Shown one piece after another: positions 1 to 8,823 of a DNA stretch of 64,000 nucleotides. Position numbers and translations under genes: made by a program. Source of the stretch: Dyadobacter sp. 50-39 (lineage in GTDB: Bacteria > Bacteroidota > Bacteroidia > Cytophagales > Spirosomataceae); the NCBI GenBank assembly GCA_001898145.1, contig MKSR01000008.1:1-64000 (forward strand), read 5' to 3'. Positions within the stretch are counted from its first letter, which is position 1. The number at the start of each line of letters is the position of its first letter. Under the pieces are notes generated by a model. That model did not search any database and had not been told where the DNA came from. It saw nothing but the letters and a program-made list of their open reading frames with translations.

Positions 1-116
1 ACCCCAACTACGAAGGTAAATTCTCAGATCTTCTCCCAAACCGCTGGAAAGCGAACCAGTAATCCTCGTCTATACCTCGAAGAAACCAAGGGGGACAGCC
101 GACTGCTTACATTCAA

Positions 117-881
117 TTGCTGTCGGACGGCCCTGTCGAGCTTAAATACAATACCAGAGGTAGAAATGCTGGTAAACTCTGGAAGGTCATCGTTAACGAC
201 GTCAATCCGGCGGCAAGCTATTATCAGGTTTTCGATTACAGCGACCTGCTCATCGTTAAAACGACTTACAAATCCCTGGATAATACCAAAGTCGGCGAAG
301 TACATTACACGCTAAGTCTGTCCGGCTTGTGCACAAAAAGCAAGAATCTGTCTACCGGAGCGACCTACATCTACGAATACAATGAGCTAAATCAGATCAC
401 GAAGATCTACAATGAGGCATCGCCAAATGCACGTAGTGAGTTCCAATATCTGGCAGACCAGGTAGGTGCCTATCAATCGTTATTCAAAGTTCATCTGTTC
501 AACGGTAGCAATGTAAAGTACAAAGAAATTTCGTACGGATATCAAGGTATGGGTGAAGGGGTTGAAACAGTGAAAGCGGACAAATACCGCATCAATCTGG
601 TTGCTGAAAAGCAGGAGATTCCCGGTTTGTCCGATATCTATCTTCCTATATTTGGTAAGTTCAATACCAACCTTCTCAAACAGGTTTCAGTTAAGCCATT
701 CCCCTATACCGGGCAGGTAGTTTCAGCCATCAAGTACTTCTACGAACTCGAAAGTGATGGTTTAGTAAAAACAAGGACCAGGGTTGCATTTGCAAACGGG
801 CTGACGTCCAATTCAACCGGAACCGATTATGTACATGGCTTGAAATATCTTGTACCTCTGATGCAGCCGGGCGGTATTTGA
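117..881 (+). CDS. Secreted YD-repeat-like hypothetical protein, 5' end frameshifted or outside the window
   Basis: Function unknown. The product has short tyrosine-rich repeats (YEYNELNQITKIYNE is one) that resemble RHS/YD-type strands, and ends near a YLPIFG motif. The following gene (1040-1909) has the same layout and the same YLPIFG motif, so the two are tandem paralogues. The paralogue starts with a lipoprotein signal, and none is visible here. The first usable start in this frame is a TTG at 117, after a stop at 60-62. Frame 1, by contrast, is open from base 1 to about 320, and its translation up to about base 110 (ending SRLLT) joins naturally to the IQLLSDGPVELKYN of this frame. The true gene therefore probably begins before the window and carries a one-base shift near 110. 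Confidence 0.6.
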   Translation: MLSDGPVELKYNTRGRNAGKLWKVIVNDVNPAASYYQVFDYSDLLIVKTTYKSLDNTKVGEVHYTLSLSGLCTKSKNLSTGATYIYEYNELNQITKIYNEASPNARSEFQYLADQVGAYQSLFKVHLFNGSNVKYKEISYGYQGMGEGVETVKADKYRINLVAEKQEIPGLSDIYLPIFGKFNTNLLKQVSVKPFPYTGQVVSAIKYFYELESDGLVKTRTRVAFANGLTSNSTGTDYVHGLKYLVPLMQPGGI

Positions 882-1039
882 TATAGAACTAAACGCCACA
901 TCCACTCACTCCTCTTCAGTTTACCCTGCGTACAGTAATCAGGGCCTTTTCATGAGTATATTTAATATTTGCCTCCACGTAAACCCCTCAAAAGACTCTA
1001 CCATGTTATGCTAATCAATCACTATAAAAAGCATTCACT

Positions 1040-1909
1040 ATGAAAGCACTAAGCAAAATACATGGAATTCTAAGTGCGTTGGCACTGGGCGGACTATTAG
1101 CTGCATGTCAAAACGATCAAATCGTATCTCCGATTGAAAAAAGCAGCGACGCGATAAGCAATCAAAATGCCAGGGGAGTTACACTTACCCGGCTCGTAAA
1201 ACAAGACAACAATTCGATCCAATACAATAAGAGTGGCCTTTACTTTGGCAAAATTTCCAAATTGGAGAAGGCAGATACTTATACTGAATACACTTACGGA
1301 GATATATTCCAGTCCACCAAAAAGCTAATTTCTGCGAAGCAATTCAACAAAGCCACAAAGCAGTTAGTCTCACAATACGATTTCCAGGTAGAAAACGGGC
1401 GCTGTACCGGCAGCTATAACTCGAAAAACGGCCATTCGTATCAGTACAAGTACAACGCTTCCGGTTTGTTGGAAGAAGTTCTGGACAGCCATCCCAGCTA
1501 CCTGAACGGCTGGAACAAGGCAAAATTCACTTACGCCTACAATGCTTCCACAAACAGCTATCGGCTTACCAGAATCGACAAGTCGGATGCAGCAGGACCA
1601 TTAGACGAGAAGATTTTCACCTATACTTCGCAGCCTAATAACGACTTCCCGAATCTCGACTACATCGGCTATGAAGTGGAGCCTTATCTTCCCATTTTCG
1701 GAACATTCAGCGATGTGTTAATTGGAAGTGTTGAATACAACCATTTCGCGTCGGGAATCAAATTGTATGACAAATATGATTATGTGCTCGACAGCAATGG
1801 AAACGTCAGTTCGAGAAGCAGAGAATTCCACCCGCAAGGCAAAGCCAATGCCTCCATGTCTATGTCATCCGTGACATTCCAATTTTCGCAAAACTGGCAG
1901 GGAATTTAA
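1040..1909 (+). CDS. Lipoprotein with YD-like repeats, paralogue of the preceding gene
   Basis: A 289-residue protein with a clear type II signal peptide: basic start (MKALSK), hydrophobic stretch, then LAAC at about residues 20-23, giving a lipidated cysteine. The mature part contains tyrosine-rich strands such as YQYKYNASGLLEEV that look like degenerate YD repeats, and a YLPIFG motif shared with the gene upstream. It is probably anchored to the outer or inner membrane and faces the periplasm or surface. No catalytic motif is recognisable and I assign no function. The pair likely arose by tandem duplication. The gap to the upstream gene is 158 bases and a hairpin lies just after the stop. 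Confidence 0.85.
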   Translation: MKALSKIHGILSALALGGLLAACQNDQIVSPIEKSSDAISNQNARGVTLTRLVKQDNNSIQYNKSGLYFGKISKLEKADTYTEYTYGDIFQSTKKLISAKQFNKATKQLVSQYDFQVENGRCTGSYNSKNGHSYQYKYNASGLLEEVLDSHPSYLNGWNKAKFTYAYNASTNSYRLTRIDKSDAAGPLDEKIFTYTSQPNNDFPNLDYIGYEVEPYLPIFGTFSDVLIGSVEYNHFASGIKLYDKYDYVLDSNGNVSSRSREFHPQGKANASMSMSSVTFQFSQNWQGI

Positions 1910-1951
1910 ATCGCCCTGCTGGCACCGTTCGTTAGTTTCCCTATTCTGACA

Positions 1952-1977
1952 ATAGCGGGTCGTTTTCGGCCCGCTAT
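1952..1977. terminator. Bidirectional terminator between convergent genes
   Basis: Arms at 1952-1962 and 1967-1977 (ATAGCGGGTCG and CGGCCCGCTAT) pair over 11 bases with one G-T wobble around a TTTT loop. The hairpin lies between the lipoprotein gene (stop at 1909) and the convergent M48 protease gene, whose stop codon at 1974-1976 sits inside the right arm. Confidence 0.7.
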
Positions 1978-3062
1978 TTGTTTAATGTCTTCTCTATCGT
2001 ATGCCATTTGATTTCCAGTTCGTCATCTTCCTTTACCCCATTCTGCCCTTCCGCCATCTCCTCGGCAGCCCGCAGCCGTTCCTCCGTCAGCGGGTGAGTG
2101 CTTAGCAATTTTAAACTTCCCATATCCCCGTGTTCGCTCTTTAACACGGTGAACAGGTCCACAAAACCTTTCAGGTCCAGGCCGTCGGCCTGGAAGATCG
2201 CCATCGCTTTTTGGTCTGCTTCAGTTTCCAGCTCGCGTGAGTAGGTGAGATTGGCCAGCATGTTGGAGTTGTCGGCGAGGACGGTAACGATGCCGTTGAT
2301 GTCGTTCAGAAGCAGGGAGAGGAAAAGGTAACCGCCCAGGCTGCGGAAAATATTGCGGAGCGAGTGCCGGTAGTGCACGTGCGAGACTTCGTGTGCAAGC
2401 AATGCAGCAAACTCTTCTTTGGTCTTCATTTTTCGGATAATACCATCGAACACGACAATGTGGCCGCCCGGCAATGCAAATGCATTGACCTCATCCTTCT
2501 TAACCACGGTGATGCTGATTGGGTAGGGTGTTTTAAAGTCGATCGATTTCGCAAAATCGTTCGTGGCGGCCGTCAAGCGTTGATCGACATCATAGGCCTG
2601 GATCATATTTTCATACATCGTGTTGCCCATGCTTACCTCCGTACGCACAGGAAAGCGTGACGCAGCGGCACCCGCGAGCCAGGGAAGGCCAAACCAGTAG
2701 CCAAGGCCCAATAATGTCAAAAGTACCAGCGCAAGGCCCGCAATGGCACCATTACTCCACTTGAAAACGCGCGTGATCCCCTTTTTGAAAAATATCCGCT
2801 CCGGATAACGTTGCCTGAGTGTGGCCGGGAGCGAATCGTCCTTGCATTCAAGCGTTTGCTGCGGAAATTCCCCAAACCTGAAAATGAACAGACTACTGAA
2901 ATTCTCATCCGTCACAATGCCAGGCACTGCCCATCGCACCGAAGTGAGCTCGCCGGAGGGATCACGGTAGTGGATAAGCCAGTGATCGGGCATAAGGGTG
3001 AGCGTCGCGTCATGCGCGATGGACAGTCTGCCGTCGTAGTAACGGACATTAAAATTGTACAT
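1974..3062 (-). CDS. M48 family membrane-associated metalloprotease
   Basis: A 362-residue zinc protease of the M48 family. The N-terminal ~100 residues form a separate cytoplasmic-looking domain, one membrane segment follows (about residues 105-130, rich in L and G), and the peptidase domain contains the HEVSH zinc motif at about 224-228 and a downstream ELETEAD motif supplying the third ligand. M48 proteins of this type degrade misfolded envelope proteins or process membrane proteins; the substrate here is unknown. The open frame reaches further upstream, to 3389, but that part overlaps the DUF898 gene and has no family resemblance, so I start at the ATG at 3062, 17 bases after the DUF898 stop. 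The two genes are probably one operon. Confidence 0.9.
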   Translation of the reverse strand: MYNFNVRYYDGRLSIAHDATLTLMPDHWLIHYRDPSGELTSVRWAVPGIVTDENFSSLFIFRFGEFPQQTLECKDDSLPATLRQRYPERIFFKKGITRVFKWSNGAIAGLALVLLTLLGLGYWFGLPWLAGAAASRFPVRTEVSMGNTMYENMIQAYDVDQRLTAATNDFAKSIDFKTPYPISITVVKKDEVNAFALPGGHIVVFDGIIRKMKTKEEFAALLAHEVSHVHYRHSLRNIFRSLGGYLFLSLLLNDINGIVTVLADNSNMLANLTYSRELETEADQKAMAIFQADGLDLKGFVDLFTVLKSEHGDMGSLKLLSTHPLTEERLRAAEEMAEGQNGVKEDDELEIKWHTIEKTLNK

Positions 3063-3079
3063 GAAGCCAGCAAGGTCGG

Positions 3080-4033
3080 TTAAACAATGCCAATATCGAT
3101 CATATCCGCGAGATCTTCGCCCGTCGCATCGCTGTAATCCCCTTCCGTCTGCTCGATTGCGTCTACATCCAGCGGGCCGTCGATATGAATATTGGCAAAC
3201 ACGAATTGCATCGCGCGCACGATCGCCCAGGGCGTTGCGAGGCCGAGACTGAGAACAATGATGAGCATATTCACCACGATCAGCTTGAAATAGCCTCCGG
3301 CCGTAGCCGTAGATCGGAAGGTCAGCCGTGTATCGCCCTGGTACATCCGGATATTGTTGACATAATAACCGAACAAATCCTTCACCCACCAGAACGAGTA
3401 AATCCCGAGGGTGATCAGCGTAAGGAAATAGCCTTTGACATTAAGCCAGAAAAAAGCTCCGCCCTCGCCTTCATATGAAAAAGTAATGTTGCCAAACCGC
3501 AGGTTTTTGAAAATATACTTCCTGATTTCAATGACAAGCCAGGCACCGTAAATACCAAAAGTGACGAGGGTAATAATGCACCCCACGATGAACATGTTGA
3601 GAAATTCTTTCCTGTCGCCGGGGTAACCGAAGTGGATACCCCGCCACGACGACCGGGAAGTTCTGTAACGGAGCGCACCATGGATAGCAATAGGTATCAA
3701 CAGCAAAAAACCAATATAAAACACAGCCAGGCCGATCATCATGAATGTCGGTTTCTGCGACAAAATCCCCCCGAGCAGGACACAGTAAAGGCCTAAAAAA
3801 ATACCGATAGCCTTGATAAAACCGATGAACATTTCTTTTCCCGTCCCGTGAAAAGTAAACCGGCTCCCCTCGAACTCGGATTCCTCGTACATATACTTCA
3901 GCAATGCAGCCCTCGCCCAGGGGTAGTACAGGCCGAAGGTCACCAGTGTAAGCAGAATATTGACGATGTAAATACCGAATAATTTGGCCCCCTCGCCGTG
4001 GAAGGTAACCTGGCGGGTTTCTTGCTGTTCCAT
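3080..4033 (-). CDS. DUF898 (YjgN) family multi-pass membrane protein
   Basis: A 317-residue polytopic membrane protein with at least six hydrophobic segments and the recurring motif of this family, a TLGIY/TFGIY-type turn followed by W (VTFGLYYPWAR, VTFGIYGAWLV, ITLGIYSFWWV). DUF898/YjgN proteins are of unknown biochemical role. It lies immediately upstream of the M48 protease gene with a 17-base gap, and this pairing suggests that the protease acts in the inner membrane next to this protein. A good Bacteroidota promoter lies about 28 bases before the start codon. Confidence 0.9.
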   Translation of the reverse strand: MEQQETRQVTFHGEGAKLFGIYIVNILLTLVTFGLYYPWARAALLKYMYEESEFEGSRFTFHGTGKEMFIGFIKAIGIFLGLYCVLLGGILSQKPTFMMIGLAVFYIGFLLLIPIAIHGALRYRTSRSSWRGIHFGYPGDRKEFLNMFIVGCIITLVTFGIYGAWLVIEIRKYIFKNLRFGNITFSYEGEGGAFFWLNVKGYFLTLITLGIYSFWWVKDLFGYYVNNIRMYQGDTRLTFRSTATAGGYFKLIVVNMLIIVLSLGLATPWAIVRAMQFVFANIHIDGPLDVDAIEQTEGDYSDATGEDLADMIDIGIV

Positions 4034-4060
4034 TTAGTCAGATTTGAAGTTAAAGAAGGT

Positions 4061-4094
4061 CAAATATAAAAATTTCAATTTGCTAATAGATCAA
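4061..4094 (-). promoter_or_regulatory. Promoter of the DUF898-M48 operon
   Basis: On the minus strand TTG (4094-4092) is followed after 23 bases by TATATTTG (4068-4061), a perfect match to the Bacteroidota -7 consensus TAnnTTTG at acceptable spacing. The start codon is about 27 bases downstream. Confidence 0.55.
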
Positions 4095-4191
4095 TCATAC
4101 CCTGTCGGTCACAAAAAACGAACGTCAATTATTCTCCGGCACAGTTATTTTATCGACGACCTGCAACAATTCATCAAACCAACTGGAAACC

Positions 4192-4449
4192 ATGGATATC
4201 TATCTGGCAAACGAATACCTGGATGCCGCCGACGCAGGAGGCGATCCCAGCGGCCCGCGGGAGACGCCCCCTTTTGATCCCCGGCCCGAAGTACCGTCGC
4301 CCGACGTGCCGGAAGAAACACCCCCTTTTGAAAAAGAGCCTGAAACTCCGCCGGTACAGCCGGAACCGGAACTTCCTCCGGCAGAACCGGTGATCCCCGA
4401 AGTCGAGCCACTTCCGGGAGAAGACCCTGGAATACCGGCATTTAAGTAA
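4192..4449 (+). CDS. Small proline/glutamate-rich hypothetical protein
   Basis: An 85-residue acidic protein. After a short N-terminus (MDIYLANEYLDAADAGG) it is almost entirely Pro, Glu and hydrophobic residues, with the short repeats ETPPF and PPFEKEPETPP. It has no signal peptide or membrane segment and is probably disordered. The antisense frames here encode Arg/Cys-rich sequences with no protein-like pattern, which favours this frame. The ribosome binding site is not obvious, which is common in this phylum. It lies between divergent or unrelated neighbours. Function unknown; it could still be a chance ORF in GC-rich DNA. Confidence 0.5.
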   Translation: MDIYLANEYLDAADAGGDPSGPRETPPFDPRPEVPSPDVPEETPPFEKEPETPPVQPEPELPPAEPVIPEVEPLPGEDPGIPAFK

Positions 4450-4539
4450 ATCTATAAAGTAACCGTTTTCCAGTAATGTGTTGTCTTGAAGTTCTTTCAA
4501 TATGGCGCAGCGATTTTTCAATTAGTCGTCGCAAAAACT

Positions 4540-4556
4540 ACTACAAAAATTGTAGT
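4540..4556. promoter_or_regulatory. Short inverted repeat upstream of the glycosidase gene
   Basis: ACTACAA (4540-4546) and TTGTAGT (4550-4556) form a perfect 7-base inverted repeat with a 3-base centre, about 50 bases before the glycosidase start. It could be an operator; no bound regulator can be named. Confidence 0.3.
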
Positions 4557-4607
4557 CGAAATTAAAATCGTTGTATCTTCAAGCAAATTTCTTTGTAGAC
4601 CCGACGA

Positions 4608-7600
4608 ATGGCTAGAATTTTTACACTCTGTTTTTTACTAATCTCCTTCTCTATCCAGGCACAGTCAACTAAGTTACTTCCCGGAAAGATTGAAGCTGAG
4701 GGATTTACATCAAAGAACGCTATCAAGACCGAAAACACGACGGACGTGGGCGGAGGGCTTAATATTAGTTCTATAAAAGATGGCAGTTGGATGGACTACG
4801 CCGTGCAGGCGCCGTCGCCGGGCTACTACACATTTAACTTCCGGATTGCCAATGGGTTTACGCCTGAGGCGACACTCGCGCTGCGCAATGCTGCCGGGGT
4901 AACCCTGGGCAGAATCATTGTCCCACAGACCGGCGGCATGCAGGGATGGAAAACGATATCCTTTGTCGCACTACTTCCACAGGGGAGTCAAACTATCCGC
5001 ATCTTTGCTGAAAAAGGTGGCTGGAACTTCAACTGGTTCGAGGTGACTGGCTCACGTTCAGTGGTATCCGGAAAAGTGGAAGCGGAGAGCTTCGACGCCA
5101 TGCGCGACATCCGCACGGAAACTACCAACGACGAGGGCGGAGGCATGAATGTGGGTAATATCGATGACAACGACTGGATGGACTACAATCTGAACCTCGC
5201 CAATGCGCGTGACTACGAGATCCAGTTCAGAGTAGCCAATTCTTACGGAAACGGCGTTATTGAAATCCGCAATGCGGCAGGCAATGTATTGGGGCAGGTA
5301 AGTGTACCCAAAACAGGAGGCTGGCAAAGCTGGGCGACTGTCAGTACGACCGTTACCCTGCCTGCGGGTAGCCAGGTGGTGAGGCTTTTTGCCAAAAGCG
5401 GTGCTTTTAATCTCAACTGGTTTGCATTCGCGGCACCTGTATCGCGCATTACGGGTACTATCCTGCCTGGAAAAGTCGAAGCAGAAACCTATAATGATGC
5501 CAACAGCGTACAGATTCAGAATACGGAGGACGTCAACGGCGGGCAGAATGTAGGCTGGATTCAGGACAACAGCTGGATGGACTACGACGTAAGCGTGCCA
5601 ACTGCCGGCATTTACACGATCAACTACCGTATTGCTAACGGGTACAGCCCCGAAGCGCGCCTTGCGCTTAAAAACAGTGCGGGTATGGAATTGGGGAGTA
5701 TCCTCTTGCCGCAAACCGGGGGTATGCAAGGATGGAAGACTGTGAGCATGATCACCCCGCTACCCGCCGGAAACCAGAGATTGAGGATTTTCGCTACCAA
5801 AGGCGGCTGGAATTTCAACTGGTTTGAAGCCAAAGAATCCCGCCCGCTTACGAGCAGAATCGAGGCCGAAACTTTCGACGTAGCTTCGGATGTGCGCACG
5901 GAAGTAACAGGCGACGTAGACGGAAATATGAACGTGAGCTATATCGACGATAATGACTGGCTCGACTACAATGTGAATGTGCCAACAGCCGGAACCTACA
6001 CGGTTAATTTCCGGGTAGCCAACCAATGGGGGAATGGTAATATTCAATTCAAAAATACCGCCGGCACAATTCTCGGAAGCGTGGACGTGCCTCAAACGGG
6101 CGGCTGGCAAAAATACACCACCGTTCGCACCACCGTACAATTGCCGGCAGGCGGCCAGGTGTTCCGCATTTTCGCCAATCGGGGGGCATTCAATTTTAAC
6201 TGGTTTGAAGTGATTCCTGGGTCGGTCCAGAGCGCTTCCGTAATCACTTTCGACCCGATTCCCAACAAAAACCTCACTGATGGTGCGTTCAACCTGACCG
6301 CCAGCAGCACAAATCTTGAAACACCTGTACAATTTACTTCTTCGAATCCAGCGGTCGTTTCCGTATCGAATGCAACCGGCATCTGGAAAGCGACTATCCG
6401 CACGGCGGGACAGGTAACCATCACAGCTTCACAGGCTGGCAATAATAATTACCTGACGGCCGAAAATGTGGCCAGGGCATTTACGGTTACCGACAACACC
6501 AACAACGCGGCACTGGGTACCAAAATCCCGATCGATCCGAAACGCTGGTACCAGCTCACCAATGCCGCCAACGGACTCGACGCCTTATTTGACGGCAACA
6601 CGCAGGAAAACGTATTTACCGGCTGGGGTAAGATCATCAACAACTACGAAGCGTATTATCCTTTAAAAGAAGGCGAAAAAATCACGCTCAATGGCATTAA
6701 GTTCTTCGACTACACCGGTACCGCGCAGGATTTCCCACTGGTGCTCTCGGTGATCACGGATCAATGGCAGCGCATTCCGATCGCAACTTTTACCGGCGAG
6801 ATCTACAACGGCTGGGTAGGCCCCTACCCCAACCGCCAGCTTTCCGGCGACGCGCAGTTCAAGCTCGACCAGCCGATGAGCAATATACGCTATCTGGTGA
6901 TGACGATGTCGAATACACTACCGACGGAGATTGAGTTCTACGGCAGCTACACACCGTCCACTGAAACGCTGAAACCCGCCCGCACCAAGCACATCAAGCT
7001 GAATGACATGCTCGGCGTGAATGGCTACGAATGGAATTTCCAGGACGGAGCGCATTCCCAGTCGCTGGTAGAAAGCAAAGTACAGGTAGCCAAAAGCTTC
7101 ACAGGACTGCGCCATTACATGGACTGGGAAAAGCTGGAATCGAGCGAAGGCGTGTTTTCCTACAATCCGACGTTGAGCGGGAGCTGGAATTATGACCTGA
7201 TCTACGAGCGCTGCAAGCAGGAAGGTATTGAAGTGCTGGCATGCCTGAAAACGCAACCGGCCTGGATGCGGGCGACCTATCCCGAAGATCAGCGTGACCC
7301 TGAAAATGTGCCTGTGCGCTATGGCAAAAGTTTCTCGGACCCGCTTTCGTACATCGAGCAAGCGAAAGTGGCGTTCCAGTATGCAGCACGTTATGGAAGT
7401 AATCCAAATGTAAACCCGGCGCTCCTGAGCGTTTCCTCGACGCCGCGCTGGACGAATGATCCGGTCAACACAGTGAAGATCGGCATGAACCTGATCAAAT
7501 ACATCGAATGCGACAACGAACGCGATAAATGGTGGAAGGGTCGCAAGGGGTACCAGACTGCCCGCGAATATGCGGCGAACATGTCGGCTTTCTATGACGG

Positions 7601-8771
7601 CCATAAAAATACCATGGGAGCTGGTGTAGGCGTCAAAAACGCAGACCCGAATATGAAAGTAGTAATCGCAGGGCTCGTTACAGGTCCGGACTATGTGAAA
7701 GGGATGGTAGACTGGTGCAAAGAATTCCGGGGCTACAATGCGGATGGTACCGTGAACCTCTGCTGGGATGTGGTAAACTTCCACTTGTATACCGACAATG
7801 CGTCGTCCAGCCAGAGCGGTACTTCCACGCGGGGTGCCGCGCCGGAGGTGACTAACGCGAATATCCTGTTGGACAATTTCGTAAAAGTGGCGCGGGAACT
7901 ATCGAACGACCTGCCCGTGTGGAATACCGAAGCAGGGTACGACGTACACCAGGACAGCCCATTGAAAGCGATTCCGATCGGTAGCAAATCTGCATTGCAG
8001 ACCCAGGCCGACTGGGTTCTGCGTACGTCGCTGTTTTCGGCACGCCATGGCATTGAGAAGCTGTTCTTTTACCAAATGTATGACGACAATGGTAGCGGAG
8101 GTATGTTCGCCTCCTCCGGTTTCGTCAACAACGACCAGACCCGCAGGCCATCTGCCGACTATTTCCTGCAAACGCAGAAGCTTTTCGGCCAATACGAATA
8201 CAAGGAAACGCTCCACAACGACCCGATCGTAGACCGCTACGAGCTGAACGGCAAGTCGCTGTTTATCCTTACAGTACCCGATGAAATCGGAAGAACCGCC
8301 GAGTACACCGTGAATCTTAACCAATCGGGCATTGCACGGATCTACACCCCTACCCCGGGCGCCAGCAACATGGCCATGACCGAATTGCCTATTGTGGATG
8401 GCAAAGTAACCGTTACAGCTGGCGAAACGCCTATTTTCGTTATCGCAGCCGACGTGCAGAATGTAAGACAGGGAGCTGTGGAAATGGCGGCACCGAAAGA
8501 AGAGGCTACGCTTCATGCCGATGCAAATGTCTATCCCAATCCAACGTCAGACTTTGTAAGCATCGATCTGGCGAATGAAATCACCGGGCAAATCGAAATC
8601 CGCATTTTCGACGCTAAATCGGGAACGCTTCACAAGGACATCAAGGTGAATAAAACTACCGGCCGCTTCGCTCACCAGCTCAACATCACTCAACTTCCGG
8701 CCAGCGTTTATATTGTGGAGATCAAGCAAGGCAATGACCGCGCATTCCGTAAGATTGCCAAAGTCAATTGA
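4608..8771 (+). CDS. Secreted multidomain glycosidase: four CBM6-like modules, clan-A-type catalytic domain, T9SS sorting domain
   Basis: A 1387-residue exported protein. Signal peptide at residues 1-19 (ending SIQAQS). Four CBM6-like modules of about 125 residues follow (about 22-146, 150-275, 285-407, 412-533), each with an EAE start, WMDY/WLDY and NFNWF or NLNWF motifs. Then come an Ig-like segment (about 540-630), a beta-sandwich region (about 640-785), and a catalytic domain (about 790-1190) resembling clan GH-A: CDNERDKWW offers the acid/base glutamate and VWNTEAGYD the nucleophile glutamate. The end carries a type IX secretion C-terminal domain (VYPNPTSDFVSI, then a final VYIVEIKQGN-type strand). 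It probably acts on a plant or algal polysaccharide at the cell surface or outside the cell. GH39- or GH5-like is my best guess; the family is not certain. It has no SusC/SusD neighbours. Confidence 0.9.
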   Translation: MARIFTLCFLLISFSIQAQSTKLLPGKIEAEGFTSKNAIKTENTTDVGGGLNISSIKDGSWMDYAVQAPSPGYYTFNFRIANGFTPEATLALRNAAGVTLGRIIVPQTGGMQGWKTISFVALLPQGSQTIRIFAEKGGWNFNWFEVTGSRSVVSGKVEAESFDAMRDIRTETTNDEGGGMNVGNIDDNDWMDYNLNLANARDYEIQFRVANSYGNGVIEIRNAAGNVLGQVSVPKTGGWQSWATVSTTVTLPAGSQVVRLFAKSGAFNLNWFAFAAPVSRITGTILPGKVEAETYNDANSVQIQNTEDVNGGQNVGWIQDNSWMDYDVSVPTAGIYTINYRIANGYSPEARLALKNSAGMELGSILLPQTGGMQGWKTVSMITPLPAGNQRLRIFATKGGWNFNWFEAKESRPLTSRIEAETFDVASDVRTEVTGDVDGNMNVSYIDDNDWLDYNVNVPTAGTYTVNFRVANQWGNGNIQFKNTAGTILGSVDVPQTGGWQKYTTVRTTVQLPAGGQVFRIFANRGAFNFNWFEVIPGSVQSASVITFDPIPNKNLTDGAFNLTASSTNLETPVQFTSSNPAVVSVSNATGIWKATIRTAGQVTITASQAGNNNYLTAENVARAFTVTDNTNNAALGTKIPIDPKRWYQLTNAANGLDALFDGNTQENVFTGWGKIINNYEAYYPLKEGEKITLNGIKFFDYTGTAQDFPLVLSVITDQWQRIPIATFTGEIYNGWVGPYPNRQLSGDAQFKLDQPMSNIRYLVMTMSNTLPTEIEFYGSYTPSTETLKPARTKHIKLNDMLGVNGYEWNFQDGAHSQSLVESKVQVAKSFTGLRHYMDWEKLESSEGVFSYNPTLSGSWNYDLIYERCKQEGIEVLACLKTQPAWMRATYPEDQRDPENVPVRYGKSFSDPLSYIEQAKVAFQYAARYGSNPNVNPALLSVSSTPRWTNDPVNTVKIGMNLIKYIECDNERDKWWKGRKGYQTAREYAANMSAFYDGHKNTMGAGVGVKNADPNMKVVIAGLVTGPDYVKGMVDWCKEFRGYNADGTVNLCWDVVNFHLYTDNASSSQSGTSTRGAAPEVTNANILLDNFVKVARELSNDLPVWNTEAGYDVHQDSPLKAIPIGSKSALQTQADWVLRTSLFSARHGIEKLFFYQMYDDNGSGGMFASSGFVNNDQTRRPSADYFLQTQKLFGQYEYKETLHNDPIVDRYELNGKSLFILTVPDEIGRTAEYTVNLNQSGIARIYTPTPGASNMAMTELPIVDGKVTVTAGETPIFVIAADVQNVRQGAVEMAAPKEEATLHADANVYPNPTSDFVSIDLANEITGQIEIRIFDAKSGTLHKDIKVNKTTGRFAHQLNITQLPASVYIVEIKQGNDRAFRKIAKVN
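4677..6215 (+). repeat. Four intragenic CBM6-encoding repeats in A-B-A-B order
   Basis: The repeat units lie at about 4677-5045, 5060-5440, 5455-5830 and 5845-6215. Units 1 and 3 share PQTGGMQGWKT and GGWNFNWFE. Units 2 and 4 share DDNDW, a GNG turn and SGAFN/RGAFN before NWF. The pattern indicates duplication of a two-module block. Confidence 0.8.
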
Positions 8772-8788
8772 CAAAAGCATTAAAAAAA

Positions 8789-8818
8789 CAAAGCCCGGAC
8801 CTCACGATCCGGGCTTTG
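8789..8818. terminator. Bidirectional rho-independent terminator
   Basis: An 11-base perfect stem (CAAAGCCCGGA at 8789-8799 with TCCGGGCTTTG at 8808-8818) and an 8-base loop, flanked by an A-run on the left and a T-run on the right. It serves the glycosidase gene and the convergent AraC-type regulator. Confidence 0.85.
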
Positions 8819-8823
8819 TTTTT

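Noticed and set aside
3063-3389. N-terminal extension of the M48 protease
   Set aside because: It overlaps the DUF898 coding sequence in another frame and is Arg/Cys-rich; the ATG at 3062 is well placed.
4174-4521. 115-codon minus-strand frame
   Set aside because: Arg/Phe-rich antisense of the Pro/Glu-rich ORF; no recognisable pattern.
4677-6215. CRISPR-like direct repeats
   Set aside because: The repetition is at protein level, about 385 bases per unit, and encodes carbohydrate-binding modules. No CRISPR array or cas gene was seen anywhere.
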